Of a stretch of 64,000 bases of DNA, positions 36,693 to 46,095 are shown one piece after another. The translations under genes were made by a program, and so were the position numbers. Below the pieces are notes generated by a model. That model did not search any database. It was not told the origin of the DNA and saw nothing but the letters and a program-made list of their open reading frames with translations. Source of the stretch: Gammaproteobacteria bacterium HGW-Gammaproteobacteria-13 (GTDB taxonomy: Bacteria > Pseudomonadota > Gammaproteobacteria > Pseudomonadales > Pseudomonadaceae); assembly GCA_002840155.1 (NCBI GenBank), contig PGZH01000013.1:1-64000 (forward strand), read 5' to 3'. Every line of letters starts with the position of its first letter. Within the stretch, counting starts at the first letter, position 1.

Positions 36693-37724
36693 TTATGTAC
36701 GGCTTTTGCGCCGATCCAGCACCTCGGTCGCTCGTGCGCGCAGTTGTCCGCAGCCGCCATCAATGTCCTGACCCGCCGAGTTGCGCACCTTGGTCAATAC
36801 GCCACGGCTGTGCAGGTAACGCACGATCTGCACTATGCGGTCGCCATCCGGGCGCTGAAACTCGTCGGCTTCCAGGCTGTTATAGGGGATCAGGTTCATG
36901 ATCGCGTATTTGCCTTTGAGCAGGCGCAGGATGCCGTCCATTTCCTCCTGGCTGTCGTTGATGCCCTTGAGCAGCGTCCATTGGTACTGGATCGGGTAAT
37001 CGATCTGCCGCGCGTAGGTTTCGCCCAGCTCGACCAGCTCTTCAGGATCAATACGCGGCGCGCGCGGCAGCAGCGTCTGGCGCAGTTCGGCATCGGTGGT
37101 ATGCAGCGACAGGGCCAGGGCTGGCTTGACCTGCTGCTGTGGTAAGCGCTCGAACACCCGTGGATCGCCGACGGTGGAGAACACCAGATTGCGCTGGCCG
37201 ATGCCGCCCTCGGTGCCGAGCAGATTGATCGCTTCGAGCACGTTATCCAGGTTATGCGCCGGCTCGCCCATGCCCATAAACACCACTTTCTTCACCGCGC
37301 GAAAGCGCCGCGCCAGGGCCACCTGAGCGACGATCTCAGCGGTGCTCAGCTGACGCAGCAGGCCGCTCTTGCCGGTCATGCAGAACACGCAACCCACCGC
37401 GCAACCGACCTGGCTGGACACACAGAGGCCATCGCGCGGCAGCAGCACGCTTTCCACCATCTGCTTGTCGGACAACTCCACCAGCAAGCGCGCCGAACCG
37501 TCCGTCGCCGGATGTTCGGAACTCAGGCGCGCCAGCCCATCGAGTTCGCGGCTTATCTCGGGCAGGGCATTACGCACCGCCAGCGGCAGGAAGTTCTCGG
37601 TCTTCTGGTTGCGCGTACCGGTATCCAGCGGCATGCCGCGCAGCCAGGCACGGGTAATCCGCCCGATGTGCATGGGCTTGGCACCGAGATCGGTGAGGCG
37701 TTGCTGAAAGTCGTGAATATGCAT
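36693..37724 (-). CDS. Radical SAM RNA methyltransferase, RlmN/Cfr family
   Basis: 343 residues. Radical SAM cysteines 108, 112 and 115 (CAVGCVFC), the FMGMGEPAHN motif and the conserved C-terminal cysteine in GGCGQLR (about 325) that forms the methyl-carrying intermediate are all present. The enzymes methylate adenine 2503 of 23S rRNA at C2 (RlmN) or C8 (Cfr). The protein is shorter than RlmN (about 370-380) and is not in the usual rlmN setting (with pilF/ispG), so it is probably a paralogue with possibly different target. Start MHIHDFQQRLTDLG is at the first ATG. Confidence 0.85.
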   Translation of the reverse strand: MHIHDFQQRLTDLGAKPMHIGRITRAWLRGMPLDTGTRNQKTENFLPLAVRNALPEISRELDGLARLSSEHPATDGSARLLVELSDKQMVESVLLPRDGLCVSSQVGCAVGCVFCMTGKSGLLRQLSTAEIVAQVALARRFRAVKKVVFMGMGEPAHNLDNVLEAINLLGTEGGIGQRNLVFSTVGDPRVFERLPQQQVKPALALSLHTTDAELRQTLLPRAPRIDPEELVELGETYARQIDYPIQYQWTLLKGINDSQEEMDGILRLLKGKYAIMNLIPYNSLEADEFQRPDGDRIVQIVRYLHSRGVLTKVRNSAGQDIDGGCGQLRARATEVLDRRKSRT

Positions 37725-37806
37725 GGGGCGCGCATGCTACCACCGGCCAGGTTGCGGTGGTATGTGCGGCGGCGGGCAAGCGTCGGAGATGCAGGCTAAA
37801 CCGCTT

Positions 37807-37929
37807 ATCAGGCCGTTGAAAAACGTTGGCGAGGCAGTCAGCGCAAGGCAAAAACAGGCGAGGAAGCGGAGTGTACGAGCTGTACATGAGCATTCCGAGC
37901 CTGTTTTGCACTCATACTAGCGGCCTGAT
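37807..37929. repeat. MITE-like 123-base intergenic element
   Basis: Bounded by inverted ATCAGGCCG (37807) and CGGCCTGAT (37929). Inside, GCAAAAACAGGCGAGG and CCGAGCCTGTTTTGC face each other around the small palindrome TGTAC-GAGC-TGTACA, so the whole element can fold into one long hairpin. I recall very similar sequences in many copies in Pseudomonas genomes. No ORF is present. Confidence 0.75.
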
Positions 37930-37958
37930 TGGCCTGACCCAGCTGTGCGGAGCGGTAG

Positions 37959-38261
37959 ATGAAATTTATACACCAGCGCGAACACCTCAACGAAGACGAC
38001 ATCGTCGTGATCGAGTGCTCGCAGACCTGCAACATTCGCCTGATGAGCGATGCCAACTTCCGCAGCTTCAAGAATGGCGGCCGGCACACTTACCACGGCG
38101 GCGCGTTCGACACCTTCCCGGCCAAAATCACCGTGCCCAGCAGCGGTTTCTGGAATATCACCATCGACACGGTCTCGCGCAAAGCCATCAGCGTTACGCG
38201 CAAACCGACGCTTAAGCATTCGATCAAGATCGTACGCAAGTCGACCTCGCGGTTGAGCTGA
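37959..38261 (+). CDS. DUF1883 domain protein
   Basis: 100 residues with the family pattern MKFIHQREHLNEDDIVVIECSQTCNIRLMSD, then FRSFKNGGRHTYHGGAFDTFP and VPSSGFWNITIDT, an all-beta domain. Some relatives are fused to TIR domains; this one stands alone. Function unknown. The gene starts 30 bases after the MITE-like element, so its promoter may lie within or before that element. Confidence 0.85.
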   Translation: MKFIHQREHLNEDDIVVIECSQTCNIRLMSDANFRSFKNGGRHTYHGGAFDTFPAKITVPSSGFWNITIDTVSRKAISVTRKPTLKHSIKIVRKSTSRLS

Positions 38262-38282
38262 TCCCTGGTTTGAATCTGAGCC

Positions 38283-38515
38283 GCAAAGCCCGCTGAAAGA
38301 GTGCAATGCTGTTCAGTTAAGTGGGTCCGCTTTACGCCCTATAGAGCGGCGGGCTTTGAAGTCTTCCTCGCTCTAAGTCTTTGGCAGTGGTTCAGGCCGT
38401 AGGATGGGTGCTAACCCATCAGCCAATTGATGGGTTAGCACCCATCCTACGGTGGTGAGCCGAAGCGGCATTTTTCTTATGTGAACAGCATTACGCTGAA
38501 AGAGCGGGCTTTTTG
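38283..38515. repeat. Composite inverted-repeat element of 233 bases
   Basis: Outer arms of about 33 bases (38283-38315 and 38482-38515) are inverted copies with AAAGCCCGCT and AATGCTGTTCA identical. Inside lie the inverted pair CAAAGCCCGC/GCGGGCTTTG (38284-38293 and 38350-38359) and a perfect long hairpin at 38397-38452 (CCGTAGGATGGGTGCTAACC on the left). The region between DUF1883 and the EamA gene holds no gene besides this. Confidence 0.7.
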
Positions 38516-38528
38516 TTTCAGGCGTAAA

Positions 38529-39425
38529 TCAGCCCGGTTTGACCGTTGCGCTAGGCCGTACCACCAGCCATAGCGCGAGGGCGATCAGCACGCCGCCGTA
38601 CAGGTAGGCCCAGGACAGTGGCTCATCCAGCAGCAAGGCGCCCCACAGCACGCCGAATGGCGGGATGAGGAAGGTGGTGGTGCTGGCCTTGATCGGGCCG
38701 ATATCGCTGAGCAGGCGGAAATACAGCACGTAGGCGAATGCGGTGCAGATAAAGCCCAGCCCGGCCAGGGACAGCCAGACGTCGAGCCCGGCCCAACTGG
38801 CTGGAGGCTGAATGATCAAGGCGCCGCCAAACAATGGCAGCAGAAACAGGCTGGCGCCGCACAGGCTGGCAAAGGCCGTCAGGCGGTTATCCAGGCCGCC
38901 TTGCTGGCCGATCCAGCGCCGGGTGAGAAAGCCGGCAAAGCCGTAGCAGGCGGTGGCCACCAGGCAGGCGGCAGCGCCCCAGAGCAGCGGCAGGTCGAAC
39001 TCCACCGGGCCGGTACGAGTCAGTACGGCCACGCCAAACAGGCCGATGGCCACCCCGGCGGCCTTGCTCCAGGTCATGGCTTCGGCAAAGAACAGCATGC
39101 CGATCAGCACACCCATCATCGGTGTGGTGGCGTTGAGAATCGCCGAATAGCCCGCCGGCAGTACCAGCGCGGCCATGCAATACATGGCCGAGGGCAGGCC
39201 GGCGTTGATCACTCCGAGAATCAGGCAGTGTTTGAGTTTGCCGCGAAAATCCCAGCGCACGCGCATCAGCAGCAGAATCGCCAGCAGGCCGAGCATGCCC
39301 AGGCTGGCGCGGAAGAACGCCGTCGGCATGCTGCCCAGCACTGGCGCAACGATGCGCATAAACAGAAAGCTGGCGCCCCAGATGGCAGCAAGCAATAGCA
39401 GACGGATCAGGTCGGCAAGACGCAC
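38529..39425 (-). CDS. EamA-family (DMT) transporter
   Basis: 298 residues with ten hydrophobic segments in two EamA halves (LIRLLLLAAIWGASFLFMRI; LLWGAAACLVATACYGFAGFL). Members move amino acids or other small metabolites across the inner membrane; direction and substrate are unknown. A GTG start at 39425 is chosen since GGAG lies 6 bases before it and the first helix follows at once; the open frame upstream is not conserved-looking. Divergent from aceK. Confidence 0.85.
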   Translation of the reverse strand: MRLADLIRLLLLAAIWGASFLFMRIVAPVLGSMPTAFFRASLGMLGLLAILLLMRVRWDFRGKLKHCLILGVINAGLPSAMYCMAALVLPAGYSAILNATTPMMGVLIGMLFFAEAMTWSKAAGVAIGLFGVAVLTRTGPVEFDLPLLWGAAACLVATACYGFAGFLTRRWIGQQGGLDNRLTAFASLCGASLFLLPLFGGALIIQPPASWAGLDVWLSLAGLGFICTAFAYVLYFRLLSDIGPIKASTTTFLIPPFGVLWGALLLDEPLSWAYLYGGVLIALALWLVVRPSATVKPG

Positions 39426-39625
39426 AACGAACTCCACGACGGTGAGAAAGGCGAGCAGTGTTGCCGGGCGCGTACGCCAAGGCAATTCGAAATGCGCTTT
39501 CAAAGCCGTTACTTGGCAATATTTCGTGGCAGATAAACGCCTATCCAAGCATTGCCGGCTTTTACTTGGTGCGGCCACTGGATAAGCTCGGCGAATTGTC
39601 CGCATTCATCCGCAGGGGTTCGTTT

Positions 39626-41356
39626 ATGCCACAGCAATGGCCGGCCAGCGCGATTGCCGCGCTTATCCTCGAAGGCTTCGACGATTACCGCGAGCAGTTC
39701 CGACAGATCACCAATGGTGCGCGGGTGCGTTTCGAGCAGGCGCAGTGGCAGGAAATTCAACAGGCTTCGGCGGCGCGTATTGCCTTGTATGAAGAGTGCG
39801 TCAACGCGGTCAGTGCAGGTCTGGGCCAGGCTTACAGCGCAGAGGTACTGCTGGATGTGGCGCAGTGGCCGCTGGTCAAGTCGGCCTATATCGCCCTGAT
39901 CGACTTGCGTTATGACGATGAGTTGGCGGAAACCTGGTTCAACTCGATCTTCTGCGGGCTGTTCAGCCATGACCAGATCAACGATGGCTGCATGTTTATC
40001 CACACCACACGCCCGGCGCTGCGGGTTAATGAGCGGGCGCCGCAAACCCGCTTGTACGAACCCAAGGGCAATGTCGAGCAGTCGCTGCGCCAGGTCTTCG
40101 AGGATTTCAGTTTCGAGGTCGGCTATGAAAATCTTGAGCGCGATCTGGCGCGGCTGCTTAAACAGCTGTACGCCAACTTGCCGGATTGGGTGTGCAAGGA
40201 CCCTGACCTGCGCATCGAGCTGTTCGCCTCGCGCCTGTACCGCAACAAAGGCGCCTACCTGGTGGGACGCATCTACACCCGCGACGAACAATGGCCGCTG
40301 GTGATTCCACTGCTGCACCGCGAGGGGCAGGGCATCCAGATCGATGCTCTGATCACTGATGAGGCGGAAGTGTCGATCATCTTCTCCTTCACCCGTTCCT
40401 ATTTCATGGTGCGGGTGGGCTATCCGGCGGAGTTTGTCGGCTTCCTCAAGCGCATTCTGCCGGGCAAGCATATTGCCGAGCTGTACACCTCCATCGGTTT
40501 CTATAAACACGGCAAGTCGGAGTTCTACCGCTCGTTGATCAACCACCTGGCGACCACCGATGACAAGTTTGTCATGGCCCCCGGCGTGCGCGGCATGGTG
40601 ATGAGCGTGTTCACCCTGCCGGGGTTCAACACGGTGTTCAAAATCATCAAGGACCGCTTCTCGCCATCGAAGAACGTCGACCGCGCCACGGTGATCGAGA
40701 AGTACCGCCTGGTGAAAACCGTCGACCGGGTAGGGCGTATGGCTGATACCCAGGAGTTCGCCGATTTCCGCTTCCCGCTGAGCAAGTTCGACCCCGAATG
40801 CCTGGCCGAACTGCTGGAGGTCGCGCCGTCTACCGTTGAGGTCAATGGCGACACGGTGCTGGTGCGCCACTGCTGGACCGAGCGGCGCATGACGCCGCTC
40901 AATCTGTATGTCGAAAGCGCCAGCGCAGCCCAGGTGCGCGAAGCACTGGACGACTATGGTCTGGCGATCAAACAACTGGCGGCGGCGAATATCTTCCCCG
41001 GTGACATGCTGCTGAAAAACTTCGGCGTCACCCGTCACGGCCGTGTGGTGTTTTACGACTATGACGAGATCTGCTTTCTGACTGAGGCGAATTTCCGCCG
41101 TATCCCCCAGGCACGCTACCCGGAAGATGAAATGTCCTCCGAGCCCTGGTATTCGGTGGCGCCGCTGGATGTGTTCCCCGAGGAGTTCCCGCCGTTTCTG
41201 TTTGCCGATATGCAGCAGCGCAAGCTGTTCAACGAGCTGCATGGCGAGCTGTATGACGCCGATTACTGGAAAAGCCTGCAGGAGGCCATTCGTGCCGGCA
41301 AGGTCATCGATGTGTTCCCCTATCGGCGCAAGGACCAGGCCGACAAGGAGTATTGA
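39626..41356 (+). CDS. aceK: Isocitrate dehydrogenase kinase/phosphatase
   Basis: 576 residues, normal length for AceK. Recognised by the start [21 protein letters not shown], the regulatory domain, the ATP-binding loop [15 protein letters not shown] and [27 protein letters not shown] with the catalytic aspartates. It phosphorylates and dephosphorylates isocitrate dehydrogenase and so controls flux between TCA cycle and glyoxylate shunt. The ATG at 39626 follows CAGGGG; the in-frame sequence before it is unrelated. The next gene starts within or just after the stop codon. Confidence 0.97.
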   Translation: MPQQWPASAIAALILEGFDDYREQFRQITNGARVRFEQAQWQEIQQASAARIALYEECVNAVSAGLGQAYSAEVLLDVAQWPLVKSAYIALIDLRYDDELAETWFNSIFCGLFSHDQINDGCMFIHTTRPALRVNERAPQTRLYEPKGNVEQSLRQVFEDFSFEVGYENLERDLARLLKQLYANLPDWVCKDPDLRIELFASRLYRNKGAYLVGRIYTRDEQWPLVIPLLHREGQGIQIDALITDEAEVSIIFSFTRSYFMVRVGYPAEFVGFLKRILPGKHIAELYTSIGFYKHGKSEFYRSLINHLATTDDKFVMAPGVRGMVMSVFTLPGFNTVFKIIKDRFSPSKNVDRATVIEKYRLVKTVDRVGRMADTQEFADFRFPLSKFDPECLAELLEVAPSTVEVNGDTVLVRHCWTERRMTPLNLYVESASAAQVREALDDYGLAIKQLAAANIFPGDMLLKNFGVTRHGRVVFYDYDEICFLTEANFRRIPQARYPEDEMSSEPWYSVAPLDVFPEEFPPFLFADMQQRKLFNELHGELYDADYWKSLQEAIRAGKVIDVFPYRRKDQADKEY

Positions 41357-41361
41357 GCGTA

Positions 41362-43401
41362 GTGCGCCTGTCGTTCTGCGCTATTGCCGCCGCTATCGGG
41401 CTATTGGCGGATAGCGCCGCTGTTGCGGCTGCCGAATCTGCTGATACTGCCGTCGAACTGGCGCCGTTGCTGATCACCTCGCCGCGCAGCACCACGCGCT
41501 GGTTGAGTACGCCGGCGGCGGTGACGGTGATTGATGCCGGTGCGGTGCCCGGCGAGCAGAACCTCGCGCTGGATGCCTTGCTGGCCCGAGTGCCAGGCGT
41601 GTTCAGCCTCAACCGCTACAACCTGGCTCAGGGCCTGCGCCCAGCAATTCGTGGTTTTGGCGCGCGCGGCAACTTCGGCGTGCGCGGCATTCGCGTACTG
41701 GTCGACGGCGTGCCCTTGACCATGCCCGATGGCCAGACCGAACTCGACGGCCTCGACCTAGGCCTGGTCGAACGCATGGAAGTGCTGCGCGGCCCGGCCT
41801 CGGTGCTGTATGGCAATGCCGCTGGCGGTGTGCTTGCGATTGAAACCCGCGAGCCGCCGACCTTGCCGTCTATGCAGCTGGACCTGAGTGCGGCAGGCCT
41901 GGGTTACCAGCGCACGCGCGGGGAGATCGGCGGCAGCGACGGTAACCTGGGTGGTTTGCTGGCATTTAACAGCACCGTTCTCGACGGCTATCGCCAGCAC
42001 GGCCGGGCGCAGACCAACAGTCTTACCGGCAAGCTGCGCTGGTATGCGCCGACGGGGCGTTTTCGCCTGAACTTCAATGCCATCGACAACCGCGCCGAAG
42101 ACCCAGGTGGCCTGACCGCAGCCGAAGTAAAGGCGGATCGCCGGCAGGCTGCGCCGAACAACTTGCGTTTCGATGCCGATGAATATATTCGTCAGCAGCG
42201 TCTGGGCTTGGTCTGGGATGGTTACGCGGCGGGTGCCGATGAATATCAGCTGCGCAGCTACCTGGGGCATCGCGAGTTTGGTAATCGATTGGGTTTTGCT
42301 ACCAGCGGGCAGACGACATTCGAGCGTTATTTCAGCGGGGTTGGCGGGCAGTACAGTCATCACCGCCAGCTAATCGGTCTACCCCATAGGATTACCACCG
42401 GTTTCGACCTTGAAGCGCAGCGTGATGATCGTCGGCGTTATGACAACCTGTTCGGCGAGCGTGGACAGTCACGTCAGCAGCAGGATGAGTCGGCCCTAAG
42501 CCAGGGGCTGTTTATCGAGGATCAGATTGACCTGAGCGAACAATGGCGAGCCACACTCGGGCTGCGTTATGACCAGGTGCGGCTGGCGGTGGATGATTTT
42601 TATCTGGTAGATAACCGCGATGATTCAGGCTCGCGCAGCCTGGAAGACTGGAACTACAGCGCCGGCCTGAGTTACCGCGTTACCCCGCAGCAATCGCTGT
42701 ATGCGCGGCTGGCCAGCTCCTTTGAAACACCCACCATCAGCGAGCTAGGCAACCCACAAGGCGGTGGCTTCAACAGCGCCTTGCAGCCGGCTCGGGCGCT
42801 CAGCCGCGAGCTGGGTATCAAAGGCGAATGGCCTGCGCTGCGTTACGCGCTATCGGTGTACCGGATTGAGCTGGAGGATGAGCTGGTGGGCTTCAGTCTG
42901 CCAACCCAGCCTGGCCGCAATTTCTATCGCAATGCCGGGCAGTCGCGCCGCGATGGTCTGGAGTTGAGCCTCGATTGGCAGTTTGCCGACGCCTGGCGCT
43001 GGTCTGCGGCCTATGCCTACAACCGTTACCATTTTGAGGATTATCAAACAACGGCGGGCGACTTTTCCGGCAAACGCATCCCCGGTACTCCACGGCAAAC
43101 CTTGTTTAGCGAACTGGCTTATGAACATCAAGGCGCTTATGTGCGCCTCGGTGTTACGGCCCAGGCGCAGGTGTATGCCAACGATGCCAATAGCCAGTCT
43201 GCACCCGGTAATGCCGTGTTCAATCTGCGCCTCGGCAAGCGTTTTCAGCTGGGCGAGCAAAGCCTGGAGCCTTACCTGGGCGTCGATAATCTGCTGGGGC
43301 GTGATTATTTCGACAACTTGCGCATCAACGACGGCAATGCGCGTTACTTTGAGCCTGGGCCTGGGCGTACCTTGTATGCAGGCTTACGTGTGTTGTTCTA
43401 G
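41362..43401 (+). CDS. TonB-dependent outer-membrane receptor
   Basis: About 679 residues with a signal peptide (CAIAAAIGLLADSAAVAAA), a plug domain (PAIRGFGARGNFGVRGIRV, then VERMEVLRGPASVLYGNAAGGV) and a 22-strand barrel ending in the required aromatic residue (YAGLRVLF). Ligand unknown; FecA/siderophore type or other metal chelate is likely. No ATG is available near the N-terminus. GTG at 41362, 11 bases after AAGGAG, is preferred; TTG at 41353, overlapping the aceK stop, is only two bases from that site. Translational coupling to aceK is likely. Confidence 0.9.
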   Translation: MRLSFCAIAAAIGLLADSAAVAAAESADTAVELAPLLITSPRSTTRWLSTPAAVTVIDAGAVPGEQNLALDALLARVPGVFSLNRYNLAQGLRPAIRGFGARGNFGVRGIRVLVDGVPLTMPDGQTELDGLDLGLVERMEVLRGPASVLYGNAAGGVLAIETREPPTLPSMQLDLSAAGLGYQRTRGEIGGSDGNLGGLLAFNSTVLDGYRQHGRAQTNSLTGKLRWYAPTGRFRLNFNAIDNRAEDPGGLTAAEVKADRRQAAPNNLRFDADEYIRQQRLGLVWDGYAAGADEYQLRSYLGHREFGNRLGFATSGQTTFERYFSGVGGQYSHHRQLIGLPHRITTGFDLEAQRDDRRRYDNLFGERGQSRQQQDESALSQGLFIEDQIDLSEQWRATLGLRYDQVRLAVDDFYLVDNRDDSGSRSLEDWNYSAGLSYRVTPQQSLYARLASSFETPTISELGNPQGGGFNSALQPARALSRELGIKGEWPALRYALSVYRIELEDELVGFSLPTQPGRNFYRNAGQSRRDGLELSLDWQFADAWRWSAAYAYNRYHFEDYQTTAGDFSGKRIPGTPRQTLFSELAYEHQGAYVRLGVTAQAQVYANDANSQSAPGNAVFNLRLGKRFQLGEQSLEPYLGVDNLLGRDYFDNLRINDGNARYFEPGPGRTLYAGLRVLF

Positions 43402-43500
43402 CCTGTGGCGACGAAGTGGGCAGCAGGTTCAAGCAGCCTGAACTAGGCTGATATAAGGTGTCCAAGCACCTATTCGATGTCCTTGGTTGGAGGCTACTTT

Positions 43501-43632
43501 ATGAGCGCCAAGTTGCAGAATGCCTTGCTTGATCTATTGGTTGCCCTCGGCCTGTGTGAGCGGCCAAAACTGCAGCCCATTCCGGTACGCAGCAATTCAC
43601 CTGACTCCAAATCGGTCCCCCCACGACGCTAA
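43501..43632 (+). CDS. Small protein of 43 residues
   Basis: TTGGAGGCTACTTT precedes an ATG that opens a 43-codon frame: MSAKLQNALLDLLVALGLCE, then RPKLQPIPVRSNSP and a Ser/Pro/Arg tail. It has an amphipathic helix followed by a basic proline-rich end and no signal peptide. I believe that similar small proteins occur in other pseudomonads, but no function is known to me. The gene lies 99 bases after the receptor gene and has no obvious terminator of its own. Confidence 0.65.
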   Translation: MSAKLQNALLDLLVALGLCERPKLQPIPVRSNSPDSKSVPPRR

Positions 43633-43815
43633 GTTCCCCACCTGTTTGAGTGCGTTTGGCTACGGTCAGATAGTGTCTGGCTGTGGCTGCTGCACCCTGT
43701 AATTGTCCTAGATCATTATTGCGTGCTTTAAAACAAGCATTTGCTAGCGCGTTGGCACTGCTGTGCTAGACCTACACCTGCAGTTATGCAAATAGCTCAG
43801 ACAGGGATAGCTCCA

Positions 43816-45381
43816 ATGCGCCAGAACCTCCCAGTGACTCAGCGGGAAAGGACCTTTCCCGCCAATGAACGGCTGATCTCTACCACCGACCTAAACAGCA
43901 ATATCACCTACTGCAACGATGCCTTTGTCGAGATCAGCGGCTTTACTCGCGAAGAGCTGATCGGTCAGCCGCACAATCTGGTGCGCCATCCTGATATGCC
44001 CCCCGGCGTATTCGGCCATATGTGGGACACCATCAAACAGGGCAAACCCTGGATGGGCATCGTCAAAAATCGCGCAAAAAACGGTGATTACTACTGGGTC
44101 AGCGCCTATGTCACGCCGATCTATGAAAATGGCCGGGTGGCTGGCTACGAGTCGGTACGTTCCTTACCTGATGAGGCGCAGAAACGTCGCGCGGAAAAAC
44201 TCTATGCACGCTTGCGTGAGGGTAAGCCGCCGGTGCCAAAACTGGAGTACTGGACGTACGACATTCTCCAGTCATGGCCGCTGATTCTGGCCTGTCTGCT
44301 GATTCTCGGTGCGCACTTTGTGCTCAGCGGTCCCTGGTTGTGGGGCTTTATTTTTGTCGCCATGTTTGGTCTTGGCTCTTACCAATTGCATGCCAAACGC
44401 AGCTTGATCCGGCAGACACTTGCCGAGCATCCCAAGGCGTTTACCAGCGCTTTGGTCGCCTTGACCTATACCGATAGCCGTGGCGCTCAGGCCTTGTTGG
44501 ATATGGCGATGATCAGCGAAGACGCACGCTTACAAACGGCGCTGACCCGCATGGAAGATGCCGGCGCAAACGTCAAGATGCACGCCACGCGTTCTGCCGA
44601 TCTGTCGCGTTCCGGGGCGAAGATGCTCGATCAACAGCGCAGTGAAACCGATCAGTCCGCTACGGCGATTAACCAGATGGCGGCAACCATTCAGGAGGTG
44701 ACGCACAACGTGCAGAGCACCTCGCATGCCGCCGAAGAAGCGGATCGTCTGGCGAAACAGGGCCTGCAGCTGGCCAGCGGCAGCCTCGACTCCATGCACC
44801 ATATGGCCAAGGCGGTGGTGGATATCGGCCAGGCAGTGAATGACCTGGCCAACTCCACTCAGTCAATCGGCAGCGTGGCGGATGTGATTACCTCGATTGC
44901 CGAGCAGACCAACTTGCTGGCGCTCAACGCTGCCATCGAGGCGGCGCGTGCCGGTGAGCAGGGGCGCGGCTTTGCGGTGGTGGCGGATGAGGTGCGTTCG
45001 CTGGCTTCACGCACGCGCGAGTCGACTGAGCAGATCCATCAGATCATTTCGTCACTGCGTGCTGGCGCTGAACGGGCGGTAGTAACGGCAGGCAAGGGCG
45101 AGGCGATTTCCAAGGAGAGTGTCGAGAGTGTGGAGTCCGTGCGAACCGCGCTGGATGGCATCAGCGAAGCCGTCAGCCGTATCACCGGCATGAGTCAGCA
45201 GATGGCCTCGGCGTCTGAAGAGCAAAGCCATGTGGCGGAAGATATCAGCCGGCAGATCACCCAGATTGCCCAGCTCTCTGACCGCAGTGCCGAACAGGCG
45301 CATCAAGGCGCGGCCATTGGTCAGGAACTGGAAGACATGGCGGACTATCTGCACAGCCTGGCGGAGCGCTTCAATCGTTAG
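43816..45381 (+). CDS. aer: Aer-type PAS chemoreceptor (aerotaxis)
   Basis: 521 residues. N-terminal PAS domain (about 20-110; [21 protein letters not shown], then [21 protein letters not shown]) that in Aer binds FAD, a hairpin of hydrophobic segments (about 170-207) without a periplasmic domain, then the signalling domain with [23 protein letters not shown] at the tip. It senses redox state and steers cells to favourable oxygen levels. The ATG at 43816 gives the normal Aer N-terminus; an in-frame ATG at 43741 would add 25 residues. No clear Anr box was seen upstream. Confidence 0.93.
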   Translation: MRQNLPVTQRERTFPANERLISTTDLNSNITYCNDAFVEISGFTREELIGQPHNLVRHPDMPPGVFGHMWDTIKQGKPWMGIVKNRAKNGDYYWVSAYVTPIYENGRVAGYESVRSLPDEAQKRRAEKLYARLREGKPPVPKLEYWTYDILQSWPLILACLLILGAHFVLSGPWLWGFIFVAMFGLGSYQLHAKRSLIRQTLAEHPKAFTSALVALTYTDSRGAQALLDMAMISEDARLQTALTRMEDAGANVKMHATRSADLSRSGAKMLDQQRSETDQSATAINQMAATIQEVTHNVQSTSHAAEEADRLAKQGLQLASGSLDSMHHMAKAVVDIGQAVNDLANSTQSIGSVADVITSIAEQTNLLALNAAIEAARAGEQGRGFAVVADEVRSLASRTRESTEQIHQIISSLRAGAERAVVTAGKGEAISKESVESVESVRTALDGISEAVSRITGMSQQMASASEEQSHVAEDISRQITQIAQLSDRSAEQAHQGAAIGQELEDMADYLHSLAERFNR

Positions 45382-45475
45382 GTGACCGTTCGCGTGCATG
45401 CTTATCGGCCCCTGATGTCTGAGGTGGGCCGATTTTCTATCTGATATGGCACACTGCGCGGCTGAGGAGAAACCG

Positions 45476-46090
45476 ATGCCGCGCCAGCAATGCCCACGTT
45501 GTATCCGCCCAACCGAGCGCTGTTTATGTGCGCTTATTCCCTGTTTGCCCAGCCGTACTAGGGTGCTGATTCTGCAGCATCCGAGCGAGGTCAAGCATGC
45601 GCTGAATACGGCACGTCTGGCGGCTCTTGGCTTGAGTAATGCTGAGTTGCTGGTCGGGGAAGTCTTCGAGTCGCTTGCGGCGCTTTTGCAGCAGCCTGGT
45701 TATCGTGCGTGTTTGCTGTTTCCTGGCGAGCAGGCGCAAGGGCTGATGGCGTTTGCTGAACAGTACCGTGAGCTGCCGCTGCTATTGGTGGTGCCTGACG
45801 GCACTTGGCGTAAGGCGCGCAAGCTGTTGCACCTCAATCCGTTGTTGGCGGCTTTGCCCAGGGTTGTGCTGCCGGCGGGCTTGCAGTCACGTTATCGCTT
45901 GCGCAAAGCACCGATGCCCGGTGCGTTATCCACCATCGAAGCGATTGTTACTGCACTGAATACAGTCGAGGCACCTGTCTGTTTTGATGCGTTGCTCAAA
46001 CCCTTTGAGGCGCTGATTGAGGGACAGATTGAGGCGATGGGAGAGCAGACCTTCCAGCGCAACCACGGCAAGCCGAATGCCTCGCCTTAA
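45476..46090 (+). CDS. tapT: DTW-domain tRNA-uridine aminocarboxypropyltransferase
   Basis: 204 residues. An N-terminal zinc-binding set (CPRCIRPTERCLCALIPC) is followed by the DTW domain with PDGTWRKARKL and the LRKAP motif. Members such as E. coli TapT add the acp group to U47 of tRNA. GAGGAGA precedes the ATG at 45476. Convergent with the type I secretion operon (5 bases apart). Confidence 0.88.
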   Translation: MPRQQCPRCIRPTERCLCALIPCLPSRTRVLILQHPSEVKHALNTARLAALGLSNAELLVGEVFESLAALLQQPGYRACLLFPGEQAQGLMAFAEQYRELPLLLVVPDGTWRKARKLLHLNPLLAALPRVVLPAGLQSRYRLRKAPMPGALSTIEAIVTALNTVEAPVCFDALLKPFEALIEGQIEAMGEQTFQRNHGKPNASP

Positions 46091-46095
46091 GCATC

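Noticed and set aside
39509-41242. Long open frame (577 codons) antisense to aceK
   Set aside because: It mirrors codon bias of aceK on the other strand, has no ribosome-binding site, no domain pattern, and aceK is certain.
43700-43815. Anr site upstream of the Aer-type gene
   Set aside because: Aer genes can be Anr-controlled, but no TTGAT-N4-ATCAA match is present here.
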